A stretch of 64,000 nucleotides of DNA from Globodera rostochiensis (Eukaryota; Nematoda; Chromadorea; Rhabditida; Heteroderidae). The position numbers and the translations under genes are program-made. A model generated the notes under the pieces. The model was not told where the DNA came from and did no database searches. It worked only from the letters and a program-made list of their open reading frames with translations. Below, in pieces: positions 10,565 to 21,888 of the stretch; the stretch's first letter is position 1, and every line of letters begins with the position of its first letter. The DNA lies in assembly GCA_018350325.1 (NCBI GenBank), contig JAEVLN010000024.1, positions 465,248-529,247 on the forward strand. The letters run 5' to 3'.

Positions 10565-11480
10565 ACAAATTTTTCAAGGATTTTTGAAAATTTATTTATT
10601 AATATGAAGTGATATCTCAAAAACTCGTATACTGGCGTAATTGATTTTTGGATTCTACGCTTTAAAAAACACATAATATGTAATACGCTACAAATCAAAC
10701 CAATTAATCGAATTTGCAATTTTATGTCTTACTCAAAGCCCATACTTGGGTCAAGTTTTGATGTTTGTTGTATTTATTTTGGATTGCGTACCTATTTTAA
10801 AAGAATTTTTTATTTTCTTTTGATTTTTTGATTTTATTTCAAGAATTTTTTATAAACACATTTAGACTGTCTTTCAAATATGTAGAGAAGATTCTCCAAG
10901 CAAATTTATTGCATTGTTTATTTTGGCATTATTTTCCTAACTTTTTTAAAATTGTTCTTAACACAAAATTGGTCTACTATTATTGAATAGCTCTCACTAA
11001 TATTGTTTTAAACTTTTTTTTTTATATTAATTTCGTCGTTAATTACACAAATTTTCTCCAATACGCATTTTTCAATTTAGCGGCACCGTTGAACTTTCAT
11101 TTGCTCTTAACTGAAAATCACTTCAAATTGAAGAGTTTGCAATCTTTTTTCTGGAAAGTCGATGGTAAAGCAATTAAAGTTTCAGTTTGTAATAGTTTCT
11201 GAAGTATTAAAACAACACATAATTAAATTTATTTTTTTTTTGTTGAACTACGTCATAATTTGTACTTGTTTATATTGATGACGATTTTTTAATTGTATTT
11301 TGAAGAAAAAAAATATCTAAATTCTTTTTAACATGGTTTAGTTACTATTCGCTGTTTAGTATTCGCATTAGTAGTCAGTTGCAAAGTATTTCCTACAAAA
11401 TCGTTTATTTGATGAATAATTGCTTTAAATTAATTAGTGGGTTTTTTAAGGTTTATTTGTTAAATTTTTGAAAATATTAT
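10565..11480. other. A+T-rich spacer, no gene seen
   Basis: No supported coding frame, repeat end or regulatory motif found. Confidence 0.45.
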
Positions 11481-11488
11481 TGTTTTAC

Positions 11489-11574
11489 ATTTCTAATAAA
11501 TTCATAAGTATTCTTGGCTGTCGGACGGCTTTCAATGGGTCTACAATGCCCTGCTTTCGCTTCTTGTAATGGCC
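11489..11574 (-). CDS. candidate exon (GHYKKRKQGIVDPLKAVRQP)
   Basis: Minus-strand G+C island with an acceptor (caacaag|GGC) and a donor (GAAAT|GTAAAA). The 28 codons between read GHYKKRKQGIVDPLKAVRQP and continue RILMNLLE, in phase 0 to phase 2. It is rich in lysine and arginine. The family is not recognised. Other minus-strand candidates lie within 1.6 kb (11805-11887, 12742-12804, 12934-13023, 13092-13144), but their phases do not form one chain as called. Confidence 0.35.
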
Positions 11575-11804
11575 CTTGTTGCATATTAATTAATTCAAAG
11601 TATTATATAGTTTAATATAATATAGTTTTTATTAAAAAATCTTTTTATTTATTTTAATTTTATATTCATTTATTTTTCAAATGTCCCATTTTTTGATAGC
11701 TCTAATGGTTTCACAAATTTGATTTTTGAAACAAATTAAGATTTTCCTTAAGGATTATAAAATTGTTAATACTTACTTATTCATAAAGTTTTTGATTTTT
11801 TATT

Positions 11805-11887
11805 TCATAATTTTAATTTTATTTGAATATTCCCAGGCCACTTGGCATAAATAAAACGTCGTTGTTGGAATCTTAGCCTCACAGATC
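11805..11887 (-). CDS. candidate terminal exon (SVRLRFQQRRFIYAKWPGN)
   Basis: An acceptor (atttaattcag) opens 26 codons reading SVRLRFQQRRFIYAKWPGN, ending in TGA. On the opposite strand a shorter competitor exists at 11837-11876: acceptor attcccag, then PLGINKTSLLES and a stop. One of the two is probably chance. Confidence 0.33.
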
Positions 11888-12741
11888 CTGAATTAAATTT
11901 TTAATGTTCATAATTTATATAAGTTTTATTCTTTTTGATACAATAATGAAGAATAAAATCAAATAAACAATAATTTTCTAATTTAATTATTAAATCACGT
12001 TATCAATAGTTTAATTAACAACGTTAACAATTTACTCAATTTTATGCTTGCATTCAAAAACAAAAAACTTAGTTAAATTTTTAACTTTCAAAAATTAATT
12101 GAAAATTTTAAGTTTATCATTTTATTTAATGCAAATTACTATTTTTTCCGTTTTGTTATTTAAACTATCATGTTTTGGTCGTATATCCATGACAATCAAA
12201 CATAATTTTAAATTTAAAACCATTTAATTTGTGTTTGTTTCTATGAAATTACTTTAAAGGACTTTTTTAAGTTACTTTATAAGATACTTCGTTTAAACTG
12301 TTTTTAGATAAAGACAACATGTATGTAGAAGTAGCGAAGTTGTGTTAAATATAATCAACGCGTTGATCAAACCAGCAAATTTCTTTTTTTTTATTTATTA
12401 CAAAAAATAAAAATTTTTGAACATTTATAATTTAACTATGCTTTAAGCAGCAATCTCAATATTCTTTCGGTAACACACTTCACAATAATATTCAATGGTT
12501 TGGCCTCATTCTTTTCTCTATTGCGTTGCTGTCATGTTTTTTAAATTTTATATTATGTTTTTTTATTTTAAGTTGATTGGCAGCTGCGGCCGTAAATTAT
12601 TGTTTTATAAATGGATGAAATTATTTTTTTTATTAATCTTTATTTCATTTACTGAAACAGATTTAATTATCTTCTGTTATTAATTCTTTGCTATTAATTA
12701 AGTTAAACCACAAATACTGCTTTTTTATCCAGCTTAATTAC

Positions 12742-12804
12742 CTTTATACTCCGCTAAAACCGGGAGTCTCAAGCATTTTTGACTCCCCTTACAGAAGGAG
12801 TTCC
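12742..12804 (-). CDS. candidate exon (NSFCKGSQKCLRLPVLAEYK)
   Basis: A strong acceptor (tacttgcag) and a strong donor (AAAG|GTAATT) enclose 63 bases that are open in one frame: NSFCKGSQKCLRLPVLAEYK. Two cysteines lie six residues apart. The exon starts and ends in phase 1. A GTAAGG 12 bases into the exon could act as an alternative donor. Confidence 0.4.
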
Positions 12805-12933
12805 CTGCAAGTATTATCACATTTTAACGTCTAGTTTTGAGACAAAGTGATTATTTAATTTATATTGTTTTTTATAACTGACTTCATCTTAACTTTTTTT
12901 TTAAAATATTAATTAGAATAAATTATATATTAC

Positions 12934-13023
12934 AAAAATAACGACTTCCTCTTCGTTTTTCGTAACATTAAGACGGTGACATCGCTGTTCACAAATTAAA
13001 ATCGTTCTTGACTTGCTGCGTTT
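12934..13023 (-). CDS. candidate exon (KRSKSRTILICEQRCHRLNV)
   Basis: Exactly 30 codons between an acceptor (gtgactaaag) and a donor (TTTTT|GTAATA), phase 0 at both ends. It reads KRSKSRTILICEQRCHRLNV followed by TKNEEEVVIF, a basic then acidic pattern. The family is not recognised. Confidence 0.38.
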
Positions 13024-13091
13024 CTTTAGTCACTTAACGATATGATTTAATAAGATTTTTTAAATTAAAATCATTTCTAATGTGCCTCCAT

Positions 13092-13144
13092 CTAAGGCTT
13101 TGTAAGAGCCATACAATTTTGCATGGATGCTTTAAAATCACGAA
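13092..13144 (-). CDS. candidate short terminal exon (RDFKASMQNCMALTKP)
   Basis: An open frame of 16 codons ending in TAG after a weak acceptor (acgataaag). It lies upstream, in minus-strand direction, of the exon at 12934-13023, so the two cannot both belong to one simple transcript as drawn. Confidence 0.25.
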
Positions 13145-13149
13145 CTTTA

Positions 13150-13690
13150 TCGTATAATAATTATTTAAATTATAATTGGGAAATAATTTTTCGCTTTTTA
13201 TAATTAACAAATATTAATCTTACGGCCTAATTTCACAACTTCTTAGTCCCGGTTCATTATGTTTAATTGCTATAATTTTAGTTTAAAAAAAAAGTTGAAT
13301 TATTATTTTATAAAATGTACCTTATTATAGTTTACAATAAACATTATGTTTTATTATTTATTAAAATATGTTGTCTCTCGCTTTAGATTATTTTGCATAA
13401 TAAATATTTTTAATTAAAAACGCACATCCAGGAATTTTAAAATAATTTTTTTTAAATCGATTAGCTTGAATATTCATATAATGAAGATTGAAATACATTA
13501 TAGATGCTTATTTAACCGGAAATTTTTTATGTTTTAATAATGGGCTCTGCCGCTAATCTCCACGTGCTCATTCGCATTGTTTTAAAACCAGTATAGCTGT
13601 GCTATCATCATACATTTATTGTTTTCTAAATATTGAGTTAAGGTGAATTACTTGTGATTTATTAGAAAATAATTTATGTTACTGAATTTA
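13150..13690. other. A+T-rich spacer with one small island
   Basis: A G+C-richer patch at 13540-13600 is open on both strands (plus MGSAANLHVLIRIV, minus MRMSTWRLAAEPIIKT) and cannot be resolved. Confidence 0.3.
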
Positions 13691-13704
13691 TTTTTTAATT
13701 AAAA

Positions 13705-14992
13705 TGCGACTCATTTATTGAGGCCGCAACAATGCATGGTCTTCTTGAAGATGACCTCATCTGGGAGAAAACTCTCACAGAGGCCTCACTGCACCGTTGG
13801 CCGGACCAGATGTGATGGCTCTTTGTGAGCATCTTAGTCTTTGCACAACCAAGCAAACCCACAAGGTATTGCCAATGCGGAACAACGCATTTCAAGAGAA
13901 ATGCAAGCCTTGCCGATATCGATTGGCGATTGTACAACTTCGGCTACAGCTGTGTACACTTTGGCTTGCCGGATCCGCCAAATTCAATTGCTAAAAACAC
14001 CGATAAAGCAATTGAAGAATTTTTTTTTGGCGATGAGGATTTGAATCATCCACCTGGCCAACAAAATGCTAATCAGCCACAACAAGTTGTGCCTACATTG
14101 AACAGCGACCAACAAATGGTCTTTGATGCTGTTGTTAAAGCAATACACTCCTTATCCACAGGATCAGACAGTTTGCTGAGTTTACAACAATGAAACTGAC
14201 AATAAATCAGCGAATGGGCCAATGCCAGCAAGAATATTTGCAAATGTGCCGTCGAATAGGCCTCGGAGAGACGGGAGAACACTTCTGGATTCCTCCTCAA
14301 TATCTCGTACAGAGCAGTGAAGAACTGATAAACTTTGATTATCCAGACTTTGAACAACTCCTTGGGAATGACAAGGAACTGCTCCGGAGGTTGATTCTCG
14401 CACCTCACATTGAGACATGTGATGAGGTCAACGAATTGATGATGGAAAAAGTGCCAGATCAAGTGAGAGAATATTTGTCCACGGACAAACCGCTTGACGA
14501 GCGCCCACTCGATATCGATGAAATAGAGTCTGAAGTGGCAGCGCTGAACAGACGCAACGATTCGGGGATGGCACCCCATCGTCTCCGACTAAACTTGGTT
14601 GCGTCGTAGTCCTTCTGATAAACAAAAGTGACAGAGAAGGACTTATAAATGGCACTCGAATTGTCATCGAACAACTTGGCGATGATAAAATCGTCGGCAG
14701 GGCTATCAACGGCACTGCTCTCGGTGGTCAAGTTCGGTTCTTCATTGAAAGGACACGCCAAGTGTATGAAGAAAAGGCGCATGGTGGCATAAAATATGAG
14801 CGTCTGCAATTTCCAATTACATCTGCGTTCGCTATGACCATAAACAAGGGTCAAGGTCAAACCATTGACATTGTCGGTATTGACTTGGAACGAGAGGTGT
14901 TTTCTCATGGGCAACTGTACACAGCCTTTTCAACGGCGACGGACGGAAACAATGTCCGTGTGTACGCTCCGAAAAGGGAAGTTGACGCTTAA
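13705..14992 (+). pseudogene. Helitron Rep/helicase pseudogene (helicase part)
   Basis: Starts inside the pre-helicase region (SFIEAATMHGLLEDDLIW ... EASLHRWPDQM) and meets an in-frame TGA at 13813-13815, where Helitrons usually have R before a L-F pair. It continues as LADIDWRLYNFGYSC, HFGLPDPP and PTLNSDQQMVFDAVVKAI. The helicase domain then jumps straight to FTTMKLTINQRM: the segment with Walker A (GPGGTGKT-type) and Walker B is gone. Later parts match the PIF1-like C-terminus: APHIETCDEVNELM, REGLINGTR, LQFPITSAFAMTINKGQGQT and FSHGQLYTAFS. At least one frame change occurs near 14165 and another near 14600. The Rep nuclease domain is absent. In an intact Helitron this protein nicks DNA and drives rolling-circle transposition; here it cannot work. 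Confidence 0.9.
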
Positions 14993-15430
14993 GGCAAAGC
15001 AAGAGTACACAACATTGTGGCTGCAAAAATGCTTCAATTGCAATGAGCATTTGATGAAATGAAGCTATAGCCCAGAGGCATTTTGACACTAAAATTGCTA
15101 TGAACAATAAATGTCAAACCATTCCCATCTGCACTTTAATTTGCACGAAGGATGGCGAAGCGCAAGGAGAGGAGTCGAGTTCATGGCTCTCTTTAGAGCC
15201 TCCAAAAGTATCAATGCCTGGACTAAAGGGAGGGAGGAGGGTATGATGTGCGCGTCAGGGCACTTCCGGTTTCCATTGCACTGAAGCAATGTGTCAACTC
15301 CATCAGGAGTGAAGCCAAGTGCATGTCGTTTGACACTAAGAACCTAACAATTCACTAGGTAGCGAAGCTCTACAAGCGCGTCAGCGCTTTAGCAGCACAC
15401 AGATAGTGTTGTACATCACTCCACTAGTTT
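14993..15430 (+). other. likely Helitron 3' flank with a GC hairpin
   Basis: G+C-richer than the spacer around it and directly downstream of the helicase remnant. It contains a perfect 6-bp hairpin, AAGCGC-gtca-GCGCTT at 15374-15389, and ends near CTAG|T at about 15427. Helitrons end in CTRR after a short hairpin, but here the hairpin lies roughly 35-40 bases too far upstream, so the exact end is not proven. Confidence 0.4.
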
Positions 15431-17125
15431 TATACAATAGCATGTATCATTAAGCGGCTTGATGCGGGCAATATTCGTTATAATAAATCTTTTTATTGCA
15501 ATTTCGCACTATGTCGTTGCATTAAGCGATAAATTTGAATATAATTTTTAAATTATAAACTTCTGAACTTCGAATTTTTTAATTAATTTATTAAATTTTT
15601 TATTTTTTGGGTTATTATATTCTATTTCTTTGAAGAATAAAATTTAAGATCAGTTGGATTTTTTAAATCAAATTTTGTGTTTTAATTAATTATTTTGCAG
15701 AAAATTGTTTAAATCAATATCTTTTTATGCATTACTTTTAAAATTTTTTTAAATATTCTGGCGTTTGTATATTTTAAATTAGTCATTTCTTTGTTATTAA
15801 TTAATTGAACAACTACGCAATTTGATTTTTAAGGTTGCTTAATCCCATTATTAACATCAAATTTTCAAAATATTTTTTAAATAACTTAGATTTGTTGATT
15901 TTTTTTTCAATTCAAATGAACATTTTATTTATCTATTGTTGTGTGTGAGTTTAGAAGTTTACAAAATTTAATGTACCAAAGCGCTAAAGAATATCCAGTT
16001 TCGCGGACTGCGGTCTTTGCATTGTTGGTTTTTGGTTTTTGTAGAATTATTAATTAACTTTTTAATATTTTTGCTTCAATTTAGACTACTAATTATCTGT
16101 ATTAATTAAGTGTTTCGTTTCTTTACTCGCTTGTAGCATATAGATGTTATAGATTTTTTCATTAATTTCGCCTTTTTAAACTTTTTATTAAAAAAGTTTT
16201 AAATGTAATAAATATTATCATCGTATTCGCTTTTTATTTTTTATTTGAGTTAAATTTTTTTATTTTATTTGCCATTTTTACTCAGAATATAGAATCCTAA
16301 AATTAAAAAACAGATAAAAGTTGGATTTCCTGGTCCATTGGAAGTTAGTTTTTGAACATAAAATTGCAACTTTTCCTATGTTTTGTATAATTTTTATCGG
16401 TTTTCATCAAATTTTTATTATTGAATTTAACATTTTGTTTGTCAATTTTATTACATTTAATATTTATTCTAAATAAAATGTTGAGGGTTTTTCACCTATT
16501 TTATTTATTTGCGGTTGAAACAATTTTTATTTTTGCGTATTTAATAATTTACAACGTTGTTTTAATATACATTTTTATTCAACCTTATTATTTGATTTAT
16601 CTTCAATTAAGTTAACTTTTAAATGTAAACTACACTCCCATCCATTAAATGATTCAGATGTTGTTTGAAAGGTTGAATATACTTTACCTTTTCGTTAATA
16701 TTGTTTCGTTTTTTGTTTTTATTAATTTGTTCATTATCTTATCAAGACAACACAATTTGCTTTATTTATATTTAATAATTGCTATTTAAATAAGACCTAA
16801 TTATTTTTATGAACGCTTTAAATTTGTTTTTGTTTAGAATATTTAATCTTAAGTTTTTACATTACATAAGTTTCTTATTTTTGGATAAATCCAATAGGGC
16901 ATTTTTCACATTCAATTCAAATAAAACTTTAATTTTTGGTGTTAAACTATTTGAATATAATAGAATAGAATTTTATTTTAATATTTATTCGTTAAAGAAA
17001 CAACCTGTATTCGCTATGTCCAAACACACCATATTGAAAATATTAATCAATAATATTGCATACAAACTAATGTTCAGTGGCTTATTGTTTTATTTATGAT
17101 AAAAAATTCAAATACATATTAAAAT
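15431..17125. other. A+T-rich spacer
   Basis: Largely featureless. A small island at 15980-16020 is open on both strands (minus TAVRETGYSLAL before a GT; plus KEYPVSRTAVFALL). Two long low-complexity frames at 16421-16615 and 16809-17099 are phenylalanine/leucine/isoleucine-rich and look like A+T bias. Confidence 0.35.
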
Positions 17126-17132
17126 TTTTCAG

Positions 17133-17203
17133 CAAATCCAAAGTCGATAATTTTCACATTGTTGAGCGAATGGTTATATTGTGAGGCTTTATGTCGTGTG
17201 GAG
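17133..17203 (+). CDS. candidate internal exon (NPKSIIFTLLSEWLYCEALC)
   Basis: A strong acceptor (aaaatttttcag) and donor (GTGGAG|GTAATG) enclose 71 bases. Only one of three frames is open: NPKSIIFTLLSEWLYCEALC then RVE. It begins with two bases of a split codon and ends in phase 0. The family is not recognised. Splice signals are among the best in the window. Confidence 0.42.
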
Positions 17204-17925
17204 GTAATGGGTACGCTATGTAAAATCTCAAGTGCGCAAATAATTGATAACTCCACATCGAGTTGTAAAGGAAATTATTAAGAGTTTTTATTGCTGGATT
17301 ATTACATTATAATTTTGATTTAAAGCAAATGTTTTTGACTGCATTTTTATTCACAGTTTATTTAGATATTTTTCAAAAATGAAATATTATCTTATTTTTG
17401 TTAAAATTGCCGAACACTTTCCGGGTGAAGCGGCAGTTTTTTTTTAAATTTTGATTTTGTTTAAGTGAGGAAATACAGTTTCCGAGGAACATTCTTTTTG
17501 CTTAACTTAATGTACGGCTGCATTTTGAATGTTTACCTAAAATCATTTTACAATATACTCAAAATAATCACTTTCATTATTGTTTTTTATTTAATATTAA
17601 CTCATATTGAAGAGTCTATCCTCCTTTTAATTTAGAATTTAAATGTATATATAGTGTGCATTTTTGACTCAACTATTTTTAACTTTTGTTCCATTTTTGT
17701 TCGGAGTAAGTTTTTATTACAATCAAAATAAAGTAAAGTTTTTTCTTAATTGTTTATTAATTCATTGCCACCTGCTCATTTAATATGGTCGATTTTTTTT
17801 ATTTTTAAAATTATTGCAATAATAATTTTAAAACGAAAAATTAAATCAATGGTTTTAAATGTTACTATAAATTTAAGCAGTAAACTGTATTTTTCGATTG
17901 TATTACTGTTTGTTTTATTGTATAC

Positions 17926-17985
17926 ATTTTGCACAGTCTGGTTCTTCATAATACCATTCTTCGGTGTTGATTCAGATTCCGTCAT
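17926..17985 (-). CDS. candidate first coding exon (MTESESTPKNGIMKNQTVQN)
   Basis: An ATG at 17985 opens 20 codons, MTESESTPKNGIMKNQTVQN, ending at a donor (CAAAAT|GTATAC) in phase 0. The serine/threonine/acidic start is typical of many soluble proteins. On the plus strand the same bases lie in a hydrophobic open frame (17750-18100) that looks like A+T bias. Confidence 0.35.
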
Positions 17986-18104
17986 AATCACAGCATGGGG
18001 GCAAGTTTTATTTTTTTGTTATGCTAAGCCAATTAGGTATATATATAATTATAGTGTTCGTTATTTTGCAATAAAAACATTAGCTTATATAGCATTTTGA
18101 AAAA

Positions 18105-19225
18105 TCTTTACAAATTTTAAACATAAATTGTAAATGTGTTATCGAAAATTTTAATTTACTGTTGGCAAAATTTCTTGTTTCTAAGCTAAATCTAAATCCA
18201 ATTTATTAATAAACAATTATAAATACAAATAAAACATTAAAAAAAAGTTTAATAGCCTTACAAATAAGCAAAGATAATAAAAAAACGTTGTACACATAAG
18301 TAATTTAACTAAGCGATAGTGACTAATTGCGTAAATTAAAATATATGCAAACAAAATCAATACAATCAATTTAAAATTGGATTTGATTACTACCACTATT
18401 TTTGTATTGTATATTTTTTAATACAAATACAATTATTTTACAAAAAAATTAATGCCTAATATATTTAATATTATTTTTTTCGACAGTTAATCATCCATTT
18501 TTATAAAATCGATTTTTTTAGTTGTGTTAAACGTAATAATTTTAGACAAAAATGTTAAGCTCCTTTAATTTATATGATACATGCTCGAAAACACCACTCA
18601 GCGGACTTAAGAAGACACTGATTAAAACCAATTAAAATGCCTTGATAAACCAACTTATGGAGAAATGACGCTATAAAGATCAAATTTGTTTAAACTAATA
18701 TCAACGTCCGATGTCAAAAACTTCACCAATGTGACTAAAAATAAATTCAATTATTATTCCAAAAATCAGTGAGCAAAATATTAATTTCAAAATATTGTGT
18801 TACTTCAAAATCTTTTCTATAGACACTTATAATAAGTCAAATGATAAAATACTGAAAACAAAAACAATTTTGATGTGATATTTTAAAATAAATAAATTTA
18901 AAATTACATAGAAATTTAAACAATTAAAAAAATATAACTTATTTTGTAATTAGGCACCCAAACGAGAAGTATGGGCTGCAAAGATTTAGACACTAATAAT
19001 TTAATTTTAAATAATTTAAAATAAATTAAGAATTGCATTATTTCTTTAATTATTGAAACTTAAACGAATATATTTAAAAAAGAAATATTGGCCTGGAAAA
19101 TTTGTTAATAAATTTTTAATACATTGTTTTATTTCTTTATGGTTAAATTGTTAGATTATTTTAATAATTAATTGAAAAATTAAAGAGTAAATCATCAAAC
19201 TATAAGTATTTTTAATTTTATCGAA
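18105..19225. other. A+T-rich spacer with a short dispersed repeat
   Basis: Bases about 18083-18140 match 62628-62690 closely (TATAGCATTTTGAAAA ... TAAATTGTAAATGTG). A patch at 18950-18990 has a good minus-strand acceptor (aatctttgcag) with only very short open frames behind it. Confidence 0.35.
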
Positions 19226-19230
19226 ACTTA

Positions 19231-19335
19231 TTAATTCCTGTTCGGCCCTCTTCCACCTCGTCCTTGAAAGCCGCCGTCTTCGCTTTCACAGCACGGCCAG
19301 TCGCCAGGGCCACGACGCCAGCGACACAAAATAGG
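19231..19335 (-). CDS. candidate terminal exon with an RGG-like tail
   Basis: After an acceptor (gatttttattag) one frame runs 34 codons to TAA and includes RRGPGDWPCC and then GGFQGRGGRGPNRN at the very end. RGG/RG tails of this type are typical of RNA-binding proteins. A second frame is also open and reads VALATGRAVKAKTAAFKDEV, stopping at 19218-19220. The RGG frame stops where the G+C-rich stretch ends, which I take as mild support. Assignment is uncertain. Confidence 0.38.
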   Translation of the reverse strand, partial: PILCRWRRGPGDWPCCESEDGGFQGRGGRGPNRN

Positions 19336-19439
19336 CTAATAAAAATCGTTGTAAATTTTACAATAAACAGAGTTAGTTTTTTATTTAATTTAATATATTT
19401 AACATTTATTAATTTCAAAATTTTTTAATGATTTTAAGA

Positions 19440-20270
19440 TTTTTTTTGCCTTATAACAATTAAGAACTACCTATTTGTCACACAAACCATTTGGTTATAA
19501 AAAACTCAGTGCCACCAATTTTCTTTATATTATATAGTCAAGTAAAAAACAGATATTTAAAAAAAAGTAAAATTTAGGAAAAAAGGTTCCCTCAATTCCT
19601 TGCTTCATTCATTTCATCCCCATTCGATTAAATTATGTAGCGATCTCAAAACGAGAGAATTTCATTTTTTGAAGCAAAATTCTTATTTTCTATTTAAAAA
19701 TATTTCAACATATAAATGCTCAACTTTAACCATATTTTTTGTATTAAAGAAATGGCATTATAACCGCCCGAGGTATTCCCAACCGGATGAAAGTAAAACC
19801 AAAAAAAAAAATTAACAATTTTTAGGGATTCAAAGCGTGATAATTTTGCAGGTTTTAGATAAAATTTAACAACATGGGGACTGCTAATTACGGGACCTAA
19901 ACAACTCTTTGAAAAAAATTAATTTCTAAAATTATTCGAATTTGGGTCTGAAATTGGGTCGGGGTATAGTCAGATTCGGATATATGACGCCGAACACTTT
20001 TAGAAATATCTTTTAACTTTTTTCAAAAAAAAATTTTAGATGTCGAGGGATTTGTTCTATCAACTGTTTGAATTTGGGTTTGGGGTTCGATATTAGCTAA
20101 ATCCAAGATGCGATTCGTATTATACGCATATTTTTACCTAGAAAACATCAACTTAAATTTTTAAAAAAATTTTCTGTTTTCCGTTGGGGCGCAATTTTTA
20201 ATGATTGTCGATTATCCGTTAATAAAACAGCTTTTAAGCCTAGGCCTAAGCTCATTTAGGCTTTTGCAAT
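19440..20270. other. A+T-rich spacer
   Basis: No supported gene. Bases 19940-20110 hold two loosely related GAATTTGGGT-containing stretches that may be old repeat material. Confidence 0.35.
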
Positions 20271-20276
20271 TAAAAA

Positions 20277-20560
20277 GTGCATAACGGCGCCAAAATGTCC
20301 AAATTACTAGCGGCTCCGAACTGGCCGGCGCCAAAACGGAACGGTGCCGAAAAAACAGCGCCGAACACTGACCCCGACAGTAAATATTATATTTTGCACT
20401 GCACACGGCGGTTGGGCATGTGGGCTGACCTTGCCCCACTCCATCTCCTCCCCTCACCATCAACAGACACCAAACGACGCCATTCATTGCATCCACCAAA
20501 TGACGACGACGACACGACATTCCCCTCCCCCCGCCCAGTCCATCGAATGCACAGAATTGA
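20277..20560. other. G+C-rich island, repeat-like in its first half
   Basis: Bases 20285-20375 repeat the words GGCGCC, GTGCCGAA and GCGCCGAACACTG; read on the minus strand they start CAGTGTTCGGCG, close to the TAGTGTTCGGC end of the element at 34.04 kb. The second half (20400-20560) is C-rich, with an open plus-strand frame of 95 codons from 20277. I see no domain in that frame and suspect it is not a gene. Confidence 0.35.
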
Positions 20561-20890
20561 TTGAACATTCTACCAAATTAAAGCGAAATGCATATAAATA
20601 TTGTCCAAGCCACAATGGCAACTTACTAACAACATTTTTTGTTGTAATCTTTTGAATATTGTTGTAATTAAATTGTTTATTCTCAATGTAGGTACACAAC
20701 AGAAAATAATAAAAAAAAGGCACAAAAAATCATGTTTTTTTTCATTGAAAATCATATATATTAAATAGCATACGGCTTGCCAGGGGTACTTGTAAATTTT
20801 TTGAGGAAAAAACGTTTTAACCCACTTTATCGTCTCACAAAAAGAACGCATAGCCTAGCGCTATTTGGCTTTTGTAGGAAATTTGGGGCG

Positions 20891-21025
20891 CCGACATTTC
20901 ATACTTGCGACATTTCATACACGCGACACTTCATACACTACGCAAAAAAACGACACTTCATACATGAACCCAAAATACGACACTTCATACACGCGACATT
21001 TCATACACCCAAAATTTCATCCACT
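20891..21025 (+). repeat. minisatellite, unit about 14-15 bp (CGACACTTCATACAC)
   Basis: About seven copies of CGACA[TC]TTCATACA, some with interrupting A runs. The open frames through it (FHTRDTSYTTQ...) are products of the repeat, not a gene. Confidence 0.75.
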
Positions 21026-21069
21026 AAACAAAAATATGATATTTAATATAAGAAAAAGCCCGCCCGGTT

Positions 21070-21820
21070 AAGTCGGGTTTCCTACCCCTATTAAGCCGGC
21101 TAGGGTTCTGTTTACAAACAGTAATCATATTTTTATCATTTGTATGCCGGAAATTTTGTCGGTTTCCTTTCTCTCTAAATGGGTTTTGCCTCAAATCTTT
21201 CCCAGCATTCAGTTCCCGTTTTACCGCCACATGAATTTTTTAGCATTATTTATAAATAAACAAGCACAAAAAAACATGTATAAATAAAAAGATTCAATCT
21301 CAAAATATAACAAAGTTTAAGTGTTCTAATCAAGTATAGCGCAATTTATATTAATTTAAAAGTGTTGATCATAATAAAGACTTATTTTGAAATAAAATTA
21401 TAAAAAAATTACATAAATATGACAATAAAGAAATTCAAAAAATAAAACTAAATATTTAGCATTATTTCAAAATAAATATGAACAAAAAAAGATGTATTAA
21501 ATAAAAAGATTTCTCAAAATATAATAGAGTTTAATTAATTCTAATTAAATAAAGCGCAATTTATACCAATTTAAAAGCGTTGATCATAACAAAGACTTAT
21601 TTGAAATAAAATTACATAAATATGACAATAAAGAAATTCAAAAAATAAAACTAAGTATCTTTAGTAGTATTTAAAATAAATACGCACAAAAAAACATGTA
21701 TAAATAAAAAGATTCAATCTCAAAATAAATAAAGTTTAATTAATTCTAATTAAGTAAAGCGCAAAAGATAAACATTTAGATAGACCAACAAGTCTTGCTA
21801 TTATATTTTGTGACTTTTGT
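21070..21820. other. A+T-rich spacer with three related segments
   Basis: The block ATAAATAAACAAGCACAAAAAA ... GACTTATTTGAAATAAAATTA occurs at about 21250-21450, 21460-21650 and, shortened, 21660-21770, so this is a degenerate tandem repeat of roughly 210 bp. A G+C-rich scrap at 21057-21110 (GCCCGCCCGGTTAAG ... CCGGCTAGGG) resembles the ends of the hAT-like elements. Confidence 0.4.
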
Positions 21821-21829
21821 GAGTTGCAG

Positions 21830-21888
21830 TTTTGGTGGAAAAAATGGGAAAATGCCCGTTTTGCCGTACCGTCATTTCGACAAGATGC
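21830..21888 (+). CDS. candidate exon, possibly the last C-x2-C of a RING finger
   Basis: An acceptor (gagttgcag) and a consensus donor (GATGC|GTAAGT) enclose 59 bases. In one frame they read LVEKMGKCPFCRTVISTRC. C-P-x-C-R is the typical end of a RING domain (ubiquitin ligases). All three frames are open over this short length, so the frame choice rests on the CPFCR motif alone. The first half of the RING was not found nearby. Confidence 0.35.

Noticed and set aside
14073..14914. Several long minus-strand frames (up to 168 codons)
   Set aside because: They are shadows of the Helitron helicase remnant, whose plus-strand frames carry all recognisable motifs.
15374..15427. Exact Helitron 3' terminus at CTAG|T
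   Set aside because: The hairpin lies too far from CTAG for the usual layout and no second copy is available, so I give only a probable 3' flank.
16421..17099. Two plus-strand frames of 64 and 96 codons
   Set aside because: Almost only F, I, L, N, K and Y, as expected from A+T-rich DNA; no splice sites or motifs.
17750..18100. 116-codon hydrophobic plus-strand frame
   Set aside because: Looks like a membrane protein but its make-up follows base composition; the only G+C-richer part reads better as a minus-strand first exon.
20865..21071. Frames with repeated FHTRDTSYT
   Set aside because: Direct translation of the 14-15 bp minisatellite.
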